Below the pieces are notes generated by a model. That model saw only the letters and a program-made list of their open reading frames with translations. It had not been told where the DNA came from and did not search any database. Shown here in pieces: positions 1 through 9,274 of a stretch of DNA of 61,124 nucleotides; the stretch's first letter is position 1, and the number at the start of each line of letters is the position of its first letter. Source of the stretch: Clostridia bacterium (GTDB lineage: Bacteria; Bacillota; Clostridia; Oscillospirales; Acutalibacteraceae). The stretch is from the NCBI GenBank assembly GCA_017399175.1, contig JAFQEE010000056.1, positions 1 through 61,124 of the forward strand, written 5' to 3'. A program made the translations under genes and the position numbers.

Positions 1-47
1 AACCATCACTATTATACTTGGAGGTTAATCTTTTCTCTACTGCTTTT

Positions 48-80
48 CGTGGCTTGCCATTGCTCGCCACGTTTTATTTT
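48..80 (+). terminator. Probable rho-independent terminator of a gene left of the window
   Basis: A 6-bp stem (CGTGGC 48-53 with GCCACG 66-71) is followed at once by a T-rich tract (72-80). This suits termination of a + strand gene whose body lies left of the window; one + frame ends at TAA 26-28. Between this and position 184 there are two more hairpins but no supportable gene. Confidence 0.5.
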
Positions 81-145
81 TACTAAAGCTTTTTTTATCC
101 CCCGGTAGAACCGGGGGATTATATCTTTGCTAAAGACCATCCAAA

Positions 146-178
146 ATACCCACAAAGAAATTAGTTCTTTGTGGGTAT
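146..178 (-). terminator. Terminator after the nucleotidyltransferase/acetyltransferase pair
   Basis: A perfect 14-bp inverted repeat (146-159 with 165-178, 5-nt loop) starts a few bases after the stop of the gene ending at 185. On the minus strand it is followed by TTTT, so it reads as an intrinsic terminator of the two-gene unit above it. Confidence 0.75.
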
Positions 179-184
179 CATTTA

Positions 185-832
185 TTATTGGTTGCAAATC
201 CAATCAATAATATTAATAAATGTTTTGCTTCTTGATATAATATCACCAACAAATAAATCATTAAACCAATTTTCACTAGGTATATGGTTTAGGACATCAT
301 ATTTATTAAATGCTATACTTGAAGGTGGCATAGGTTTATTATTAAGAGCCCAAATTCCTTCAAGTAGTTTCCATGAATTTGTTGAAATAATATAAGACAC
401 CTTTTCCATATCATTGTATTTTATTGCTGAAATTAATTTAGTTTTTGTAGAAGAAAGCCAATATTTAATACCATTAATTTCATTAATGGGGGTTATATAA
501 CTATCATAAATTTCATTTGCTTTAAAACACAATTTATTTAATTTACCATCATCAAACAATATTTTCGAGTAAATATATTTATAAACTTCAATAGGATTTG
601 ATTTAAGTTTTTTCAACATTGTATTATATTTTTGAAAATGAATTTCAACAAAAATATTCTCAATGTATTTACTGACAAATTTATCTTCATTGCATAAAAC
701 AAGAATATCTAAATCTGAATCATCACTTGCATTCTCATAAGCAACAGAACCCATTAACATAATTCCAGTAACACTTTTATCCAAGCGTAATTCTTCAATT
801 ACATATTTTAAAATATCAAGTTGCTTTTCCAT
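185..832 (-). CDS. Nucleotidyltransferase-domain protein (MNT/Pol beta fold)
   Basis: A 215-residue soluble protein. Residues 28-43 carry the Pol beta-type nucleotidyltransferase signature: GS at 28-29, then DSDLDI at 38-43 with two metal-binding aspartates. Acidic residues in the VEIHF stretch near residue 63 may supply the third carboxylate. The C-terminal two thirds is helical with no motif I recognise, as in aminoglycoside nucleotidyltransferase-like and MNT-type proteins. The substrate cannot be read from sequence; resistance enzyme, antitoxin-like or small-molecule adenylyltransferase all remain possible. No HEPN partner lies beside it. It follows the acetyltransferase gene by 2 bp, so the two are co-transcribed. 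Confidence 0.72.
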   Translation of the reverse strand: MEKQLDILKYVIEELRLDKSVTGIMLMGSVAYENASDDSDLDILVLCNEDKFVSKYIENIFVEIHFQKYNTMLKKLKSNPIEVYKYIYSKILFDDGKLNKLCFKANEIYDSYITPINEINGIKYWLSSTKTKLISAIKYNDMEKVSYIISTNSWKLLEGIWALNNKPMPPSSIAFNKYDVLNHIPSENWFNDLFVGDIISRSKTFINIIDWICNQ

Positions 833-834
833 AC

Positions 835-1437
835 TTATAATTCAATCTTCCTGTCTTTGAAGTAATATTCTTTATCGTGGTCGTTGATTTCGCGTAATAC
901 TTTGCATGGGTTACCGACGGCAACAACATTTGCAGGGATATCTTTTGTGACAATACTTCCTGCACCGATTACTGAATTATCACCGATTGTTACACCGGGT
1001 AATACGACAACTCCTGCACCGAGCCAACAGTTTTTACCGATGTGTATCGGCATATTATACTGATATGCAAGTGGTCGGAGTTCAGGAAAAATCGGATGTC
1101 CTGCTGTTGCCAAAACAACATTAGGGCCAATCATCGTATAATCTCCAACATAAATATGTGTATCGTCAACAAGTGTCAGATTAAAATTAGCATAAACACC
1201 TTTGCCGAAATGAACATTTTTACCTGCCCAGTTTGCATGAAGCGGTGGTTCGATGTAACAATCCTCCCCTATTTCTGCAAACATTTTTTTGAGCATTTCT
1301 GTACGCTTTGGGAGTTCAGACGGTCTTGTAGCATTAAAATCATATAATTTATCAAGATATGTAAGCTGTTCATTGAACAAATCCTCGTCCATTGACAAAT
1401 ATAAATCTCCGCTGTGCATTTTTTCTCTTATATCCAT
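835..1437 (-). CDS. Sugar O-acetyltransferase (maltose/galactoside acetyltransferase family)
   Basis: A 200-residue LacA/Maa-type acetyl-CoA-dependent O-acetyltransferase. The N-terminal maltose-acetyltransferase cap (about 1-60) is followed by left-handed beta-helix hexapeptide repeats (about 70-185), such as IGKNCWLGAGVVVLPGVTIG. The ATAGHP segment near residue 115 holds the conserved catalytic histidine. Length fits the family. It should be cytoplasmic and acetylate a sugar hydroxyl; the natural substrate is unknown. AAGGTG lies just upstream of the ATG. A possible promoter (TTGATG, 17 bp, TAATAA) lies in the gap shared with the divergent asnB. Confidence 0.9.
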   Translation of the reverse strand: MDIREKMHSGDLYLSMDEDLFNEQLTYLDKLYDFNATRPSELPKRTEMLKKMFAEIGEDCYIEPPLHANWAGKNVHFGKGVYANFNLTLVDDTHIYVGDYTMIGPNVVLATAGHPIFPELRPLAYQYNMPIHIGKNCWLGAGVVVLPGVTIGDNSVIGAGSIVTKDIPANVVAVGNPCKVLREINDHDKEYYFKDRKIEL

Positions 1438-1563
1438 AATAACACCTTAACTTTATTATTTTCTATATATTACCACATCAATAAAAATAATTAAACATTT
1501 TTGAAGAATTTTTATTTTATAAAATCATATTCTATTATGAAGCATATTTTTTGAGGTGATTTT

Positions 1564-3393
1564 ATGTGTGGTATTGCAGGTGAAGTTTCTTATTCACAAT
1601 CTGTTATTAAAAATAAAGACTCATTTTTACGAATGCAAAAGGTTTTAGAACCTCGTGGACCTGACCAAAAAGGATTGTATTTAAACGATAATGCAGCATT
1701 AATACATTCAAGACTTGCCGTTATTGATATTGAAAACGGAATTCAACCGATGACAGTCAAATATGGCGAAAATAAATACACAATTGTTTATAACGGTGAA
1801 CTTTATAACACAGACGAAGTGAGAAATGAACTTTTAGAATCAGGTCACAAGTTTTATACAAATTCTGACACAGAAGTTATATTAAAAGCTTACGTTCAAT
1901 GGAACGATGAATCAGTTAATAAACTTAATGGTATTTTTGCTTTTGCAATATGGGATGAAAACAATCAAAGTCTGTTTTTTGCACGAGATAGAATAGGTGT
2001 TAAACCATTTTTTTATTCAATTGTAAATGATTCATTTATATTTGGTTCAGAAATCAAAGCATTGCTTGAACACAAATATGTTGATCCTATAATTGACGAA
2101 AATTCAATCGCTGAAATAATGTTTTTAGGTCCGGGTAGAACACCCGGTTGCGGTGTTTTTAAAAATATTAACGAACTTAAACCTGCTTGTTGCGGATATT
2201 ACAATAAAAGTGGAATTAAAATAAAAAAATATTGGACATTAAAAGATAAAGAACACACAGACAGTTTTGATGAAACAGTTGAAAAAGTCCGATTCCTTGT
2301 AAAAGATGCAATAACAAGACAGTTAGTATCCGATGTACCTGTTGGCACATTTTTATCAGGTGGTCTTGATTCAAGTATTATTTCATCAATAGCAAATTCA
2401 TATTTTAATGAAAAAGGTCAAAAATTACACACATTTTCCGTCACTTACGAAGATAATGATAAATACTTTAAGTCAAGTAAATTTCAACCAAACAATGATA
2501 ATGAATTTATCAATAAAATGGTTGATTATTTACAATGTGAACATCATTTAATAACTTTAAATAATCAAGACCTTGCAGATGCTCTTTTTGATTCTGTTGA
2601 TGCAAGAGATTTACCGGGTATGGCTGATGTTGATTCGTCGCTTTTACTTTTCTGTAAAGAAATAAAAAAGCATTGTACAGTTGCATTATCAGGTGAATGT
2701 GCCGATGAAATTTTTGGAGGATATCCTTGGTACAGAGATAAAAATATCCGAGCAATAAATGGGTTCCCGTGGTCACAGACAACTGAATACAGAAAGTCAT
2801 TTGTTAAGGACGATATTAAATTACCAGATGCTGAAGCATTTGTATATTCAAAATACAAAGATACAATTATCAATGCATCTAAAATTGATAACATATCCCC
2901 TCTTGAGTCAAGAATGAAAGAAATGATGAAACTTAATCTTGATTGGTTTATGCAAACACTTCTTGACAGAAAAGACAGAATGAGTATGTACAACGGTCTT
3001 GAGGTTCGAGTTCCTTTCTGCGATTACAGAATTGCAGAATATCTTTATTCTGTACCTTGGAAATATAAAGATTATAACTTATATGAAAAAGGATTGTTAA
3101 GAAAAGCAATGGAAGGAATACTCCCTGAAGAAATTCTCTGGAGAAAGAAAAGTCCATACCCGAAAACCCATAATCCTGTTTATTTAGAAATTGTTTCAAA
3201 AAAACTAAAAGATGTTATTGAAAATCCATCGTCACCTGTGTTAACATTTATAAAAAAGTCGGAGTTGGAAAAACTACTTAAAACAAGTAGAAATGAACCT
3301 TGGTATGGTCAGTTGATGACAACTCCACAGACAATAGCCTATTTTTTACAGATAAACTATTGGCTTGAAACGTATAAAATTATTATAAAATAA
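1564..3393 (+). CDS. asnB: Asparagine synthase (glutamine-hydrolysing)
   Basis: A 609-residue class II glutamine amidotransferase. MCGIAGE at the start supplies Cys2, the glutaminase nucleophile once Met is removed. The N-terminal glutaminase domain (to about 200) carries RGPDQKG and the YNGELYN loop. The synthetase domain follows, with the ATP pyrophosphatase P-loop SGGLDSS near 264-270 and SGECADEIFGGYPWY downstream. It converts aspartate, ATP and glutamine to asparagine. TGAGGTGA precedes the ATG. It is divergent from the acetyltransferase gene and is followed after 12 bp by ldh, presumably in one transcript. Confidence 0.95.
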   Translation: MCGIAGEVSYSQSVIKNKDSFLRMQKVLEPRGPDQKGLYLNDNAALIHSRLAVIDIENGIQPMTVKYGENKYTIVYNGELYNTDEVRNELLESGHKFYTNSDTEVILKAYVQWNDESVNKLNGIFAFAIWDENNQSLFFARDRIGVKPFFYSIVNDSFIFGSEIKALLEHKYVDPIIDENSIAEIMFLGPGRTPGCGVFKNINELKPACCGYYNKSGIKIKKYWTLKDKEHTDSFDETVEKVRFLVKDAITRQLVSDVPVGTFLSGGLDSSIISSIANSYFNEKGQKLHTFSVTYEDNDKYFKSSKFQPNNDNEFINKMVDYLQCEHHLITLNNQDLADALFDSVDARDLPGMADVDSSLLLFCKEIKKHCTVALSGECADEIFGGYPWYRDKNIRAINGFPWSQTTEYRKSFVKDDIKLPDAEAFVYSKYKDTIINASKIDNISPLESRMKEMMKLNLDWFMQTLLDRKDRMSMYNGLEVRVPFCDYRIAEYLYSVPWKYKDYNLYEKGLLRKAMEGILPEEILWRKKSPYPKTHNPVYLEIVSKKLKDVIENPSSPVLTFIKKSELEKLLKTSRNEPWYGQLMTTPQTIAYFLQINYWLETYKIIIK

Positions 3394-3405
3394 AGGATGA
3401 AACAA

Positions 3406-4359
3406 ATGAAAAGCGGAGATTTAAAAAAAGTTGCACTTGTTGGTACAGGTTTTGTTGGAATGAGTTTTGCTTATGCTCTTTTAAACAGCGGTGAATGTGA
3501 CCAACTTGTGCTTATTGATATTAATAAAGAAAAAGCAAAGGGAGAGGCTATGGACCTTAACCACGGTCTTCCCTTTGCTAAAAGAAATATGTTGATTTAC
3601 GCAGGTGAATATTCTGATTGTCACGATTCCGATATAGTTGTTATTGCTGCCGGTGTTGCACAAAAAGATGGCGAAGGCAGAATTGCACTTTTAAAAAGAA
3701 ATTATGAAGTATTCAAATCAATCATTGAACCTATTGTAAATAGTGGTTTTGATGGCATTTTCCTTGTTGCAACAAACCCTGTTGATATTATGACAAAAAT
3801 CACACTTGAATTATCACGATTTGACCCATCTCGTGTTATTGGTAGTGGTACAACGCTTGATACTGCTCGACTTCGATATTTGCTCGGTGATTATTTTTCA
3901 ATTGACCCACGAAATGTTCATGCCTATGTAATTGGTGAACACGGTGATAGTGAAATCGTACCTTGGTCACAGGCATACATCACTACAAAAAAGGTGCATG
4001 ATATCGTTGATTCTTCAAACGGAAGATTTTCTTTTGATGACTTATACAAATTAAGCAAAGATGTAACAGGTGCTGCACAAGAAATAATAAAAGCAAAGAC
4101 TGCAACATATTATGGAATTGGAATGGCTCTTGTAAGAATCGTCAGAGCAATATTTGGAGATGAAAAAAGTGCATTAACGGTTTCTGTTATGCTTAACGGT
4201 CAATATGGCGTAAAAGATGTTTATGCAGGCTTACCTGCTATAATTGGAAGAAATGGTGTTGAAGATATAATTGTTCTTGATTTAAAAGAAAGCGAAAGAA
4301 CAGCCTTTATAAATTCTTGTGAATTTCTTAAACAAACAGCAAAAGAAATTGGTTTTTAG
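3406..4359 (+). CDS. ldh: L-lactate dehydrogenase
   Basis: NAD-dependent LDH, 317 residues from the chosen start. Visible are the Rossmann glycine motif GTGFVGMSF, the substrate loop AQKDGEGR (Gln where malate dehydrogenases have Arg, so lactate specificity), DTARLRYLL with the substrate Arg, and GEHGDSE with the catalytic His. It regenerates NAD+ by reducing pyruvate at the end of fermentation. ATG 3397 sits on the AAAGGA ribosome site itself, so ATG 3406, 8 nt from AGGA, is preferred. It lies directly behind asnB, an unusual pairing, and ends at a strong bidirectional terminator. Confidence 0.93.
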   Translation: MKSGDLKKVALVGTGFVGMSFAYALLNSGECDQLVLIDINKEKAKGEAMDLNHGLPFAKRNMLIYAGEYSDCHDSDIVVIAAGVAQKDGEGRIALLKRNYEVFKSIIEPIVNSGFDGIFLVATNPVDIMTKITLELSRFDPSRVIGSGTTLDTARLRYLLGDYFSIDPRNVHAYVIGEHGDSEIVPWSQAYITTKKVHDIVDSSNGRFSFDDLYKLSKDVTGAAQEIIKAKTATYYGIGMALVRIVRAIFGDEKSALTVSVMLNGQYGVKDVYAGLPAIIGRNGVEDIIVLDLKESERTAFINSCEFLKQTAKEIGF

Positions 4360-4374
4360 TATAGTAAAAAAATT

Positions 4375-4410
4375 AAGGAACAGCTCGATTGAACTGTTCC
4401 TTGTTTTTTA
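4375..4410. terminator. Bidirectional terminator between ldh and the ceramidase-like gene
   Basis: A 9-bp perfect stem (AAGGAACAG 4375-4383 with CTGTTCCTT 4394-4402) has a 10-nt loop. A T tract follows on + and an A tract precedes it. It serves two convergent genes. Confidence 0.85.
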
Positions 4411-4413
4411 TAT

Positions 4414-6240
4414 TTATCTTACACTATCAAAAATTGTGTAGAAGTTTTTAATAAATGTTGTACCTGCGTGTTTACCATATGAAATCAAGCACCATGTATC
4501 GCTGTCAAATTCACCTGTGAGTTCGTTATACTGAAAACCAGCCATTACATAATTTGCTTCATTAGCAACATAACCTGCTGCATCATTCATAAGGTCCATA
4601 ATTATGATATCTTCACCTGTGTATTCTCTGATTGGTTTCATTGGGAATCCTTTTGCACCGTTTCCGCCAAAAAGAAGTTCACCAAATGTTTCACCCGGAC
4701 TCATATATACTTTCATATTGTCACCAATTTCAAGATATCCAACTTCAGTTACTGTATAATAATTCCAGTTGTTATCTTTAAGAACAAGGTTATCTGCAAT
4801 TGATGTTTTACCAAGTAAAGCTACGAGATTGTTTTCAATCTGAACAGTAAATTGTACCGATTTAATGTTAAGTACAGGTTTTACTTCTTCCCTTTTAACA
4901 GTTGGAAGTCCATCGTACCATACTGTATATTCTTCCTGTCCATTATACTTTGCTATTTCAAGCTTATCGCCTGTTTTTTCATTAAGAGCAATTCTTTCTG
5001 ACTTGGTCATACTCATACCAAGAAGAATATATCCGATTTCATAGCCATATCTCATACAACCATAATGTGCTGAACCATCAAGTCCATCATTTGAATTGCC
5101 TCTTGATGACGAAACTGTAGAAACATTACCCTGAATGAAAATGAAGTTATATCCAGCTGAATTTAAAAGTTTTTCTGTGTACCAAATAAAGTCAGCAGAG
5201 AATTTTCTATCAAGTTTCAATGGGTCACTTTCATCCTGATTCCAGTCAAAACTTGCTGATTCAGGATGACAACCATATGTAGCAATTATAGTTGGAGTTT
5301 TGCTCTTTGCAAATGGAACAAACTCAAGTTTGTAAAGATTTGGGTCATATGAAATTGGAGCTGTTCTGTCGAAAACATATTCGTCAACGTTCACTGAAGA
5401 ATAAAGCATCTTACCTGTTGTCATATCTGCTAAAGCATATTTAACAGCTTTCTGTGTTCCTTTAACAAGTGAATCGATGAAATCACGAGGAACACCATAT
5501 TTCACACTATCAGTGAGAGTGTTATTAAGAAGACAACCGACTGGGTCAGTCCAAACACCCTGTGAGTCAATACCTGTATGAATGTGTGTACATGAAACAT
5601 TAATGCTTACAATATTATTCTTTTCAGCAATTTCTTTTAAGCCTTCACGAACAATTCTTACATCAGAGTTTGCAAGTCCCATAGCATCAACAGCGATAAA
5701 TACAACATTACCTCTACCTGAGCCGTCATTCATTACAACAACTCTTGCCATTAAATCTTCATAGTTTCCGTCATCATCTTTGTACATTTCATTTCCGTAA
5801 ACATAAGGAATGTATGCACCTTTTGCGTAAGATTTTTCGCCAAAATTTTCAGGTAAAATTGATGCTTTACCATAACCAAGACTCCACACCTTGTCGCCTT
5901 GTGGTTCATCAATAAATTCATCCATACCAGGATAGAAATTATCATAAGAATCAACATCAAATTCTTCATAATCAAGAACAGCATATGAATCAGGTACGAT
6001 TACACCTAAAGCCTTTGCAACAACATTGTTGATTAAGAAATTACTAACCTTGTTAAGAAGTCCATACAAAAAGATGTTTCTTTCTAATTTTTCATCAACT
6101 TCAACACCTGTATCAGATGACTGAACATATTCAGCTGCTGAACTGTAACTTTCTTCTGCTGAAGATACCATTGTAAACATTGGTATCAACATACAGATAC
6201 AAAGAACAAATGAAATGATTGATTTGGTTGTTTTTTTCAT
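4414..6240 (-). CDS. Secreted neutral/alkaline ceramidase-like protein
   Basis: A 608-residue exported protein. It has a basic, hydrophobic signal peptide (residues 1-28, ending VSSA-EES). The body resembles the N-terminal catalytic domain of neutral non-lysosomal ceramidases: VFIAVDAMGL, then CTHIHTG near 219 (zinc-ligand histidines), YGCHPESASF near 320 (second zinc-histidine region) and an IQGNVS segment equivalent to the family's active-site GDxSP loop. Many members of this superfamily are annotated only as hypothetical, so true ceramide hydrolysis is an inference. ATG 6240 is chosen over an upstream frame extension because it is preceded by GGGGGAA and begins the signal peptide. It is last in the typA-mreB-like unit, 13 bp behind the MreB-like gene. 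Confidence 0.72.
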   Translation of the reverse strand: MKKTTKSIISFVLCICMLIPMFTMVSSAEESYSSAAEYVQSSDTGVEVDEKLERNIFLYGLLNKVSNFLINNVVAKALGVIVPDSYAVLDYEEFDVDSYDNFYPGMDEFIDEPQGDKVWSLGYGKASILPENFGEKSYAKGAYIPYVYGNEMYKDDDGNYEDLMARVVVMNDGSGRGNVVFIAVDAMGLANSDVRIVREGLKEIAEKNNIVSINVSCTHIHTGIDSQGVWTDPVGCLLNNTLTDSVKYGVPRDFIDSLVKGTQKAVKYALADMTTGKMLYSSVNVDEYVFDRTAPISYDPNLYKLEFVPFAKSKTPTIIATYGCHPESASFDWNQDESDPLKLDRKFSADFIWYTEKLLNSAGYNFIFIQGNVSTVSSSRGNSNDGLDGSAHYGCMRYGYEIGYILLGMSMTKSERIALNEKTGDKLEIAKYNGQEEYTVWYDGLPTVKREEVKPVLNIKSVQFTVQIENNLVALLGKTSIADNLVLKDNNWNYYTVTEVGYLEIGDNMKVYMSPGETFGELLFGGNGAKGFPMKPIREYTGEDIIIMDLMNDAAGYVANEANYVMAGFQYNELTGEFDSDTWCLISYGKHAGTTFIKNFYTIFDSVR

Positions 6241-6253
6241 AAAAATTCCCCCA

Positions 6254-7282
6254 TTATTTGTTTTTTCTATTTTTAATTTCATCCTTAAAGATGAAACGAT
6301 ATCCATTGTTTTCTAACAATTTTTCATCGGACATAAGTCTTCCTAAACCTTTGATTTTCGCTAATATTGGCTCCTCAACTACTTCACATCTAATATCAAG
6401 TTCATAAGATAATCTTTCTGCTATATCAAATACAAGTGAACCACCGCCACAAAGCAAAATGCCGTGGTCGGCAGCGTCAGCCAAAAGGTCAGGTGAAACA
6501 TTCAATATTTCGTTATGAATTTCTTTTATTATCAAATTAACTTGTTCATCGATATAAGGAAAAATTTCTGACGATGTTACTTCAAATGAAATAGGTAAAT
6601 CATCAAGACAACTTTTTCCTGATACAAATAATGCTGTTTCACACTCTCGGTCAATAGCAGATGTGATTTTATTTTTGATTTCTCTTGCAGTATGCGGACC
6701 GATAAGAATATCTCTGTCACGCTTCAGATGGTTAATAATTGCTTTATCAATTTCATAACTACCTCTTTTGATAACTCCTTTAGCAGCAACACCACCTAAA
6801 GAAACAATTGCAAATTCGGTAATATGATGTCCGATATCAATAACCATTCGTCCGCCTAATTTATCTGTATCAATTCCACAGCCGATTGCAGAAGCAAGTA
6901 TTCCGTCAACCATACAAACTCTACCGGCACCTGCTAATGTTATTATATCAAGAAAAGTATTTTTTTCAAGATTAGAAATGTTCGAAGGAAGCGAAAGAAT
7001 AATATTAGGTTTATAAATTCTGTTTCCGCATACTCTTTGAAGATAAAATCTTAACATTCTTTCAGCCATAACGAAATCAGAAACAACAGCATTCTTAATA
7101 ACTTTTGATATTTCTATATCATTTCCACAACGACCATATACATTATCAGCAGCAACTCCGAATGCAATGGGATTGCCACTTAAACTATCGAATGCGACAA
7201 CTGATGGGTCATCAGCAACAATTCCTTTACCTTCAGCAAAAATTTTAAGAGAAGATGAACCGAAGTCAATTCCTATTTTCAT
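6254..7282 (-). CDS. MreB-like actin-family protein, divergent
   Basis: A 342-residue cytoplasmic actin/Hsp70-fold ATPase related to MreB/Mbl, filaments that guide lateral wall synthesis. Phosphate-1 loop DFGSSSLKIF lies at the N terminus, phosphate-2 loop as VIDIGHHITEFAIVSLGG in the middle, and the adenosine motif LLCGGGSLVFDIAERL towards the C terminus. The usual phosphate-2 DIGGGTTE is replaced by DIGHHITE, which is atypical. No mreC or mreD accompanies it; it sits between typA and a secreted hydrolase-like gene. The reading frame extends to TTG 7309, but ATG 7282 gives the normal MreB N terminus and follows GAAAGGA. The true start is not certain. Confidence 0.82.
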   Translation of the reverse strand: MKIGIDFGSSSLKIFAEGKGIVADDPSVVAFDSLSGNPIAFGVAADNVYGRCGNDIEISKVIKNAVVSDFVMAERMLRFYLQRVCGNRIYKPNIILSLPSNISNLEKNTFLDIITLAGAGRVCMVDGILASAIGCGIDTDKLGGRMVIDIGHHITEFAIVSLGGVAAKGVIKRGSYEIDKAIINHLKRDRDILIGPHTAREIKNKITSAIDRECETALFVSGKSCLDDLPISFEVTSSEIFPYIDEQVNLIIKEIHNEILNVSPDLLADAADHGILLCGGGSLVFDIAERLSYELDIRCEVVEEPILAKIKGLGRLMSDEKLLENNGYRFIFKDEIKNRKNK

Positions 7283-7309
7283 TCCTTTCAGAATATCATC
7301 TCCATTCAA

Positions 7310-9130
7310 TCAATTTTTCTTAAATTGTTGTTTAAGTCTTAAATCCTTTGAAAGAATTGTCTTACGGAGTCTGATACTTACAGGAGTAACCTCCATTAAC
7401 TCATCATCCTTAATAAATTCCATTGATTGTTCAAGGCTTAAAATAGTATATGGAACAAGTCGAAGTGCATCATCTGAACCGGATGCTCGTGTATTTGTAA
7501 GATGCTTGGTTTTACAAATATTACAAGTCAAATCTTCATTCTTTGAACATTCGCCGACAATCATTCCTTCATAGACAGGAACACCGGGACCAATAAACAA
7601 GCGACCTCTGTCCTGAGTATTGAACAATCCATATGCTGTACTTTCACCTGTTTCGTGAGCAACAATTGAACCTCTTTCACGAGTTTCAATTTCACCTTTA
7701 AATGGTTCATAGCCAGAAAACAAGTTATTCATAATACCATTACCATTTGTATCTGTCATAAATTCAGAACGATAACCAATAAGACCACGTGCAGGAATTT
7801 TAAATTCAAGATGTGTTGTTCCACCTTCACGAGTACCCATATTTTCAAGTTCACCACGACGAGAACCAATTTTCATCATAACTGAACCAACATATTCCTC
7901 AGGAACTTCAACAATTAACAATTCAATCGGTTCATAGAGAATGCCGTCCTGCATTTTTGTAATAACTTTTGGTCGTGAAACCTGAAATTCATAGCCCTGT
8001 CTTCTCATTGTTTCAATTAAAATTGATAAATGTAATTCACCACGACCGGAAACCTTAAATGTATCAGTTGACTCAGTTTCTTCAACTCGCATACTGACAT
8101 TAGTTTCAACTTCTTTGAAAAGTCTGTCACGAAGATTTCGTGAGGTAACAAATTTGCCCTCTTTACCTGCAAAAGGACTATCATTAACAATGAAATTCAT
8201 AGAAATTGTAGGTTCGTCAATTTTTATAAACGGTAACGGCTCAATACAATCAGGCGAGCATAATGTTTCGCCGATATTCAAATCTGTAATACCTGCAATA
8301 CAAATGATATCACCAACAGATGCAGAGTCAACTTCAACTCGTTTCAAACCATCGAATTGATATAATCGTGAAATACGAACATTATCTTCACTACCATCTG
8401 TTTTACATAAAACAAGTGAATCGTTTCTTTTAATTGTACCTCTTTCAACTCTGCCGACACCGATACGACCGATATAATCGTCATAATCAAGGCTTGAAAA
8501 AAGAACTTGTAATGGTGCTTCTGAATCACCTATTGGTGGTTCAATATTTTCAATAATAGCATCAAACAAAGGACGCATATCACCTTCTCTGACAGAAGAA
8601 TCAAGTGATGCATAACCATCTCTTGCAGATGCATAAATAACCGGGAATTCAATCTGTTCATCACTTGCACCTAATTCAATAAACAAATCAAGAACTTCGT
8701 CAATAACCTCATCAGGTCTTGCACCGGGACGATCAATCTTATTTACAACAACAAGTACTTTTTTATTAAGTCCAAGTGCTTTTTTTAATACAAATCTTGT
8801 CTGTGGCATACAACCTTCAAATGCATCAACAAGTAAAAGAACACCATCAACCATCATTAAGATTCGTTCAACTTCGCCACCGAAATCAGCATGTCCGGGT
8901 GTATCAACAATATTGATTTTATAATCCTTATATTTAACAGAAGTATTTTTTGAAAGAATAGTAATTCCTCTTTCTCGTTCAAGGTCATTTGAGTCCATAA
9001 CTCTGTCCTGAACAACTTCGTTAGTTCTGAAAATACCACCTTGTTTGAGCAACTCATCAACAAGTGTTGTTTTGCCATGGTCAACATGGGCAATAATGGC
9101 AATATTTCTTACATCTTCTCTTTTTTTCAA
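7310..9130 (-). CDS. typA: Ribosome-associated translational GTPase TypA/BipA
   Basis: A 606-residue translation-factor GTPase of full length. G1 is HVDHGKTT at residues 15-22, G3 DTPGHADFGGEVER, and G4 NKIDRPGARPDEV. EF-G-like domains and the BipA C-terminal domain (GRLFIGPGVPVYEGM) follow. It binds the ribosome and helps 50S assembly and stress adaptation. The start is TTG (minus strand, 9130), supported by GAAGGTG 6-7 nt upstream and by alignment to the family start. A sigma-A-type promoter lies 33 bp upstream, so typA heads the three-gene unit. Confidence 0.95.
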   Translation of the reverse strand: MKKREDVRNIAIIAHVDHGKTTLVDELLKQGGIFRTNEVVQDRVMDSNDLERERGITILSKNTSVKYKDYKINIVDTPGHADFGGEVERILMMVDGVLLLVDAFEGCMPQTRFVLKKALGLNKKVLVVVNKIDRPGARPDEVIDEVLDLFIELGASDEQIEFPVIYASARDGYASLDSSVREGDMRPLFDAIIENIEPPIGDSEAPLQVLFSSLDYDDYIGRIGVGRVERGTIKRNDSLVLCKTDGSEDNVRISRLYQFDGLKRVEVDSASVGDIICIAGITDLNIGETLCSPDCIEPLPFIKIDEPTISMNFIVNDSPFAGKEGKFVTSRNLRDRLFKEVETNVSMRVEETESTDTFKVSGRGELHLSILIETMRRQGYEFQVSRPKVITKMQDGILYEPIELLIVEVPEEYVGSVMMKIGSRRGELENMGTREGGTTHLEFKIPARGLIGYRSEFMTDTNGNGIMNNLFSGYEPFKGEIETRERGSIVAHETGESTAYGLFNTQDRGRLFIGPGVPVYEGMIVGECSKNEDLTCNICKTKHLTNTRASGSDDALRLVPYTILSLEQSMEFIKDDELMEVTPVSIRLRKTILSKDLRLKQQFKKN

Positions 9131-9162
9131 AATTTCACCTTCAACTTATTACTTAACAATTT

Positions 9163-9191
9163 ATTTTACCACTTAAAATTTAATTAAGCAA
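9163..9191 (-). promoter_or_regulatory. Sigma-A-type promoter of typA
   Basis: On the minus strand TTGCTT (9191-9186), a 17-bp spacer and TAAAAT (9168-9163) match the vegetative consensus well and lie just upstream of typA. Confidence 0.65.
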
Positions 9192-9216
9192 GTAAAATAT
9201 ATTAAAAATACAGACC

Positions 9217-9245
9217 TTTACAAATTAATTAAAATAATATAAAAT
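9217..9245 (+). promoter_or_regulatory. Sigma-A-type promoter of the DUF4091 gene
   Basis: TTTACA (9217-9222), a 17-bp spacer and TAAAAT (9240-9245) lie 30 bp before the ATG at 9275. It is divergent from the typA promoter. Confidence 0.55.
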
Positions 9246-9274
9246 TTATATATTGTTATTTGAGGTGACTTTTT

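Noticed and set aside
1-28. Possible C-terminal end of a + strand gene (TAA 26-28)
   Set aside because: Only eight codons are inside the window. The terminator at 48-80 supports the idea of an upstream gene but not any identity.
97-119. Perfect 10-bp hairpin CCCCCGGT...ACCGGGGG, maybe an IS200/IS605-type end
   Set aside because: The T tract lies on the wrong side for termination, and no TnpA/TnpB gene or cleavage site is visible. Nothing more than a hairpin can be claimed.
12-203. Minus-strand frame of 63 codons at the left edge
   Set aside because: It runs across two hairpins, a T tract and a terminator, has no ribosome site and overlaps the end of a real gene.
2510-2993. Minus-strand frames inside asnB
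   Set aside because: Shadows of asnB; no ribosome site and no family features.
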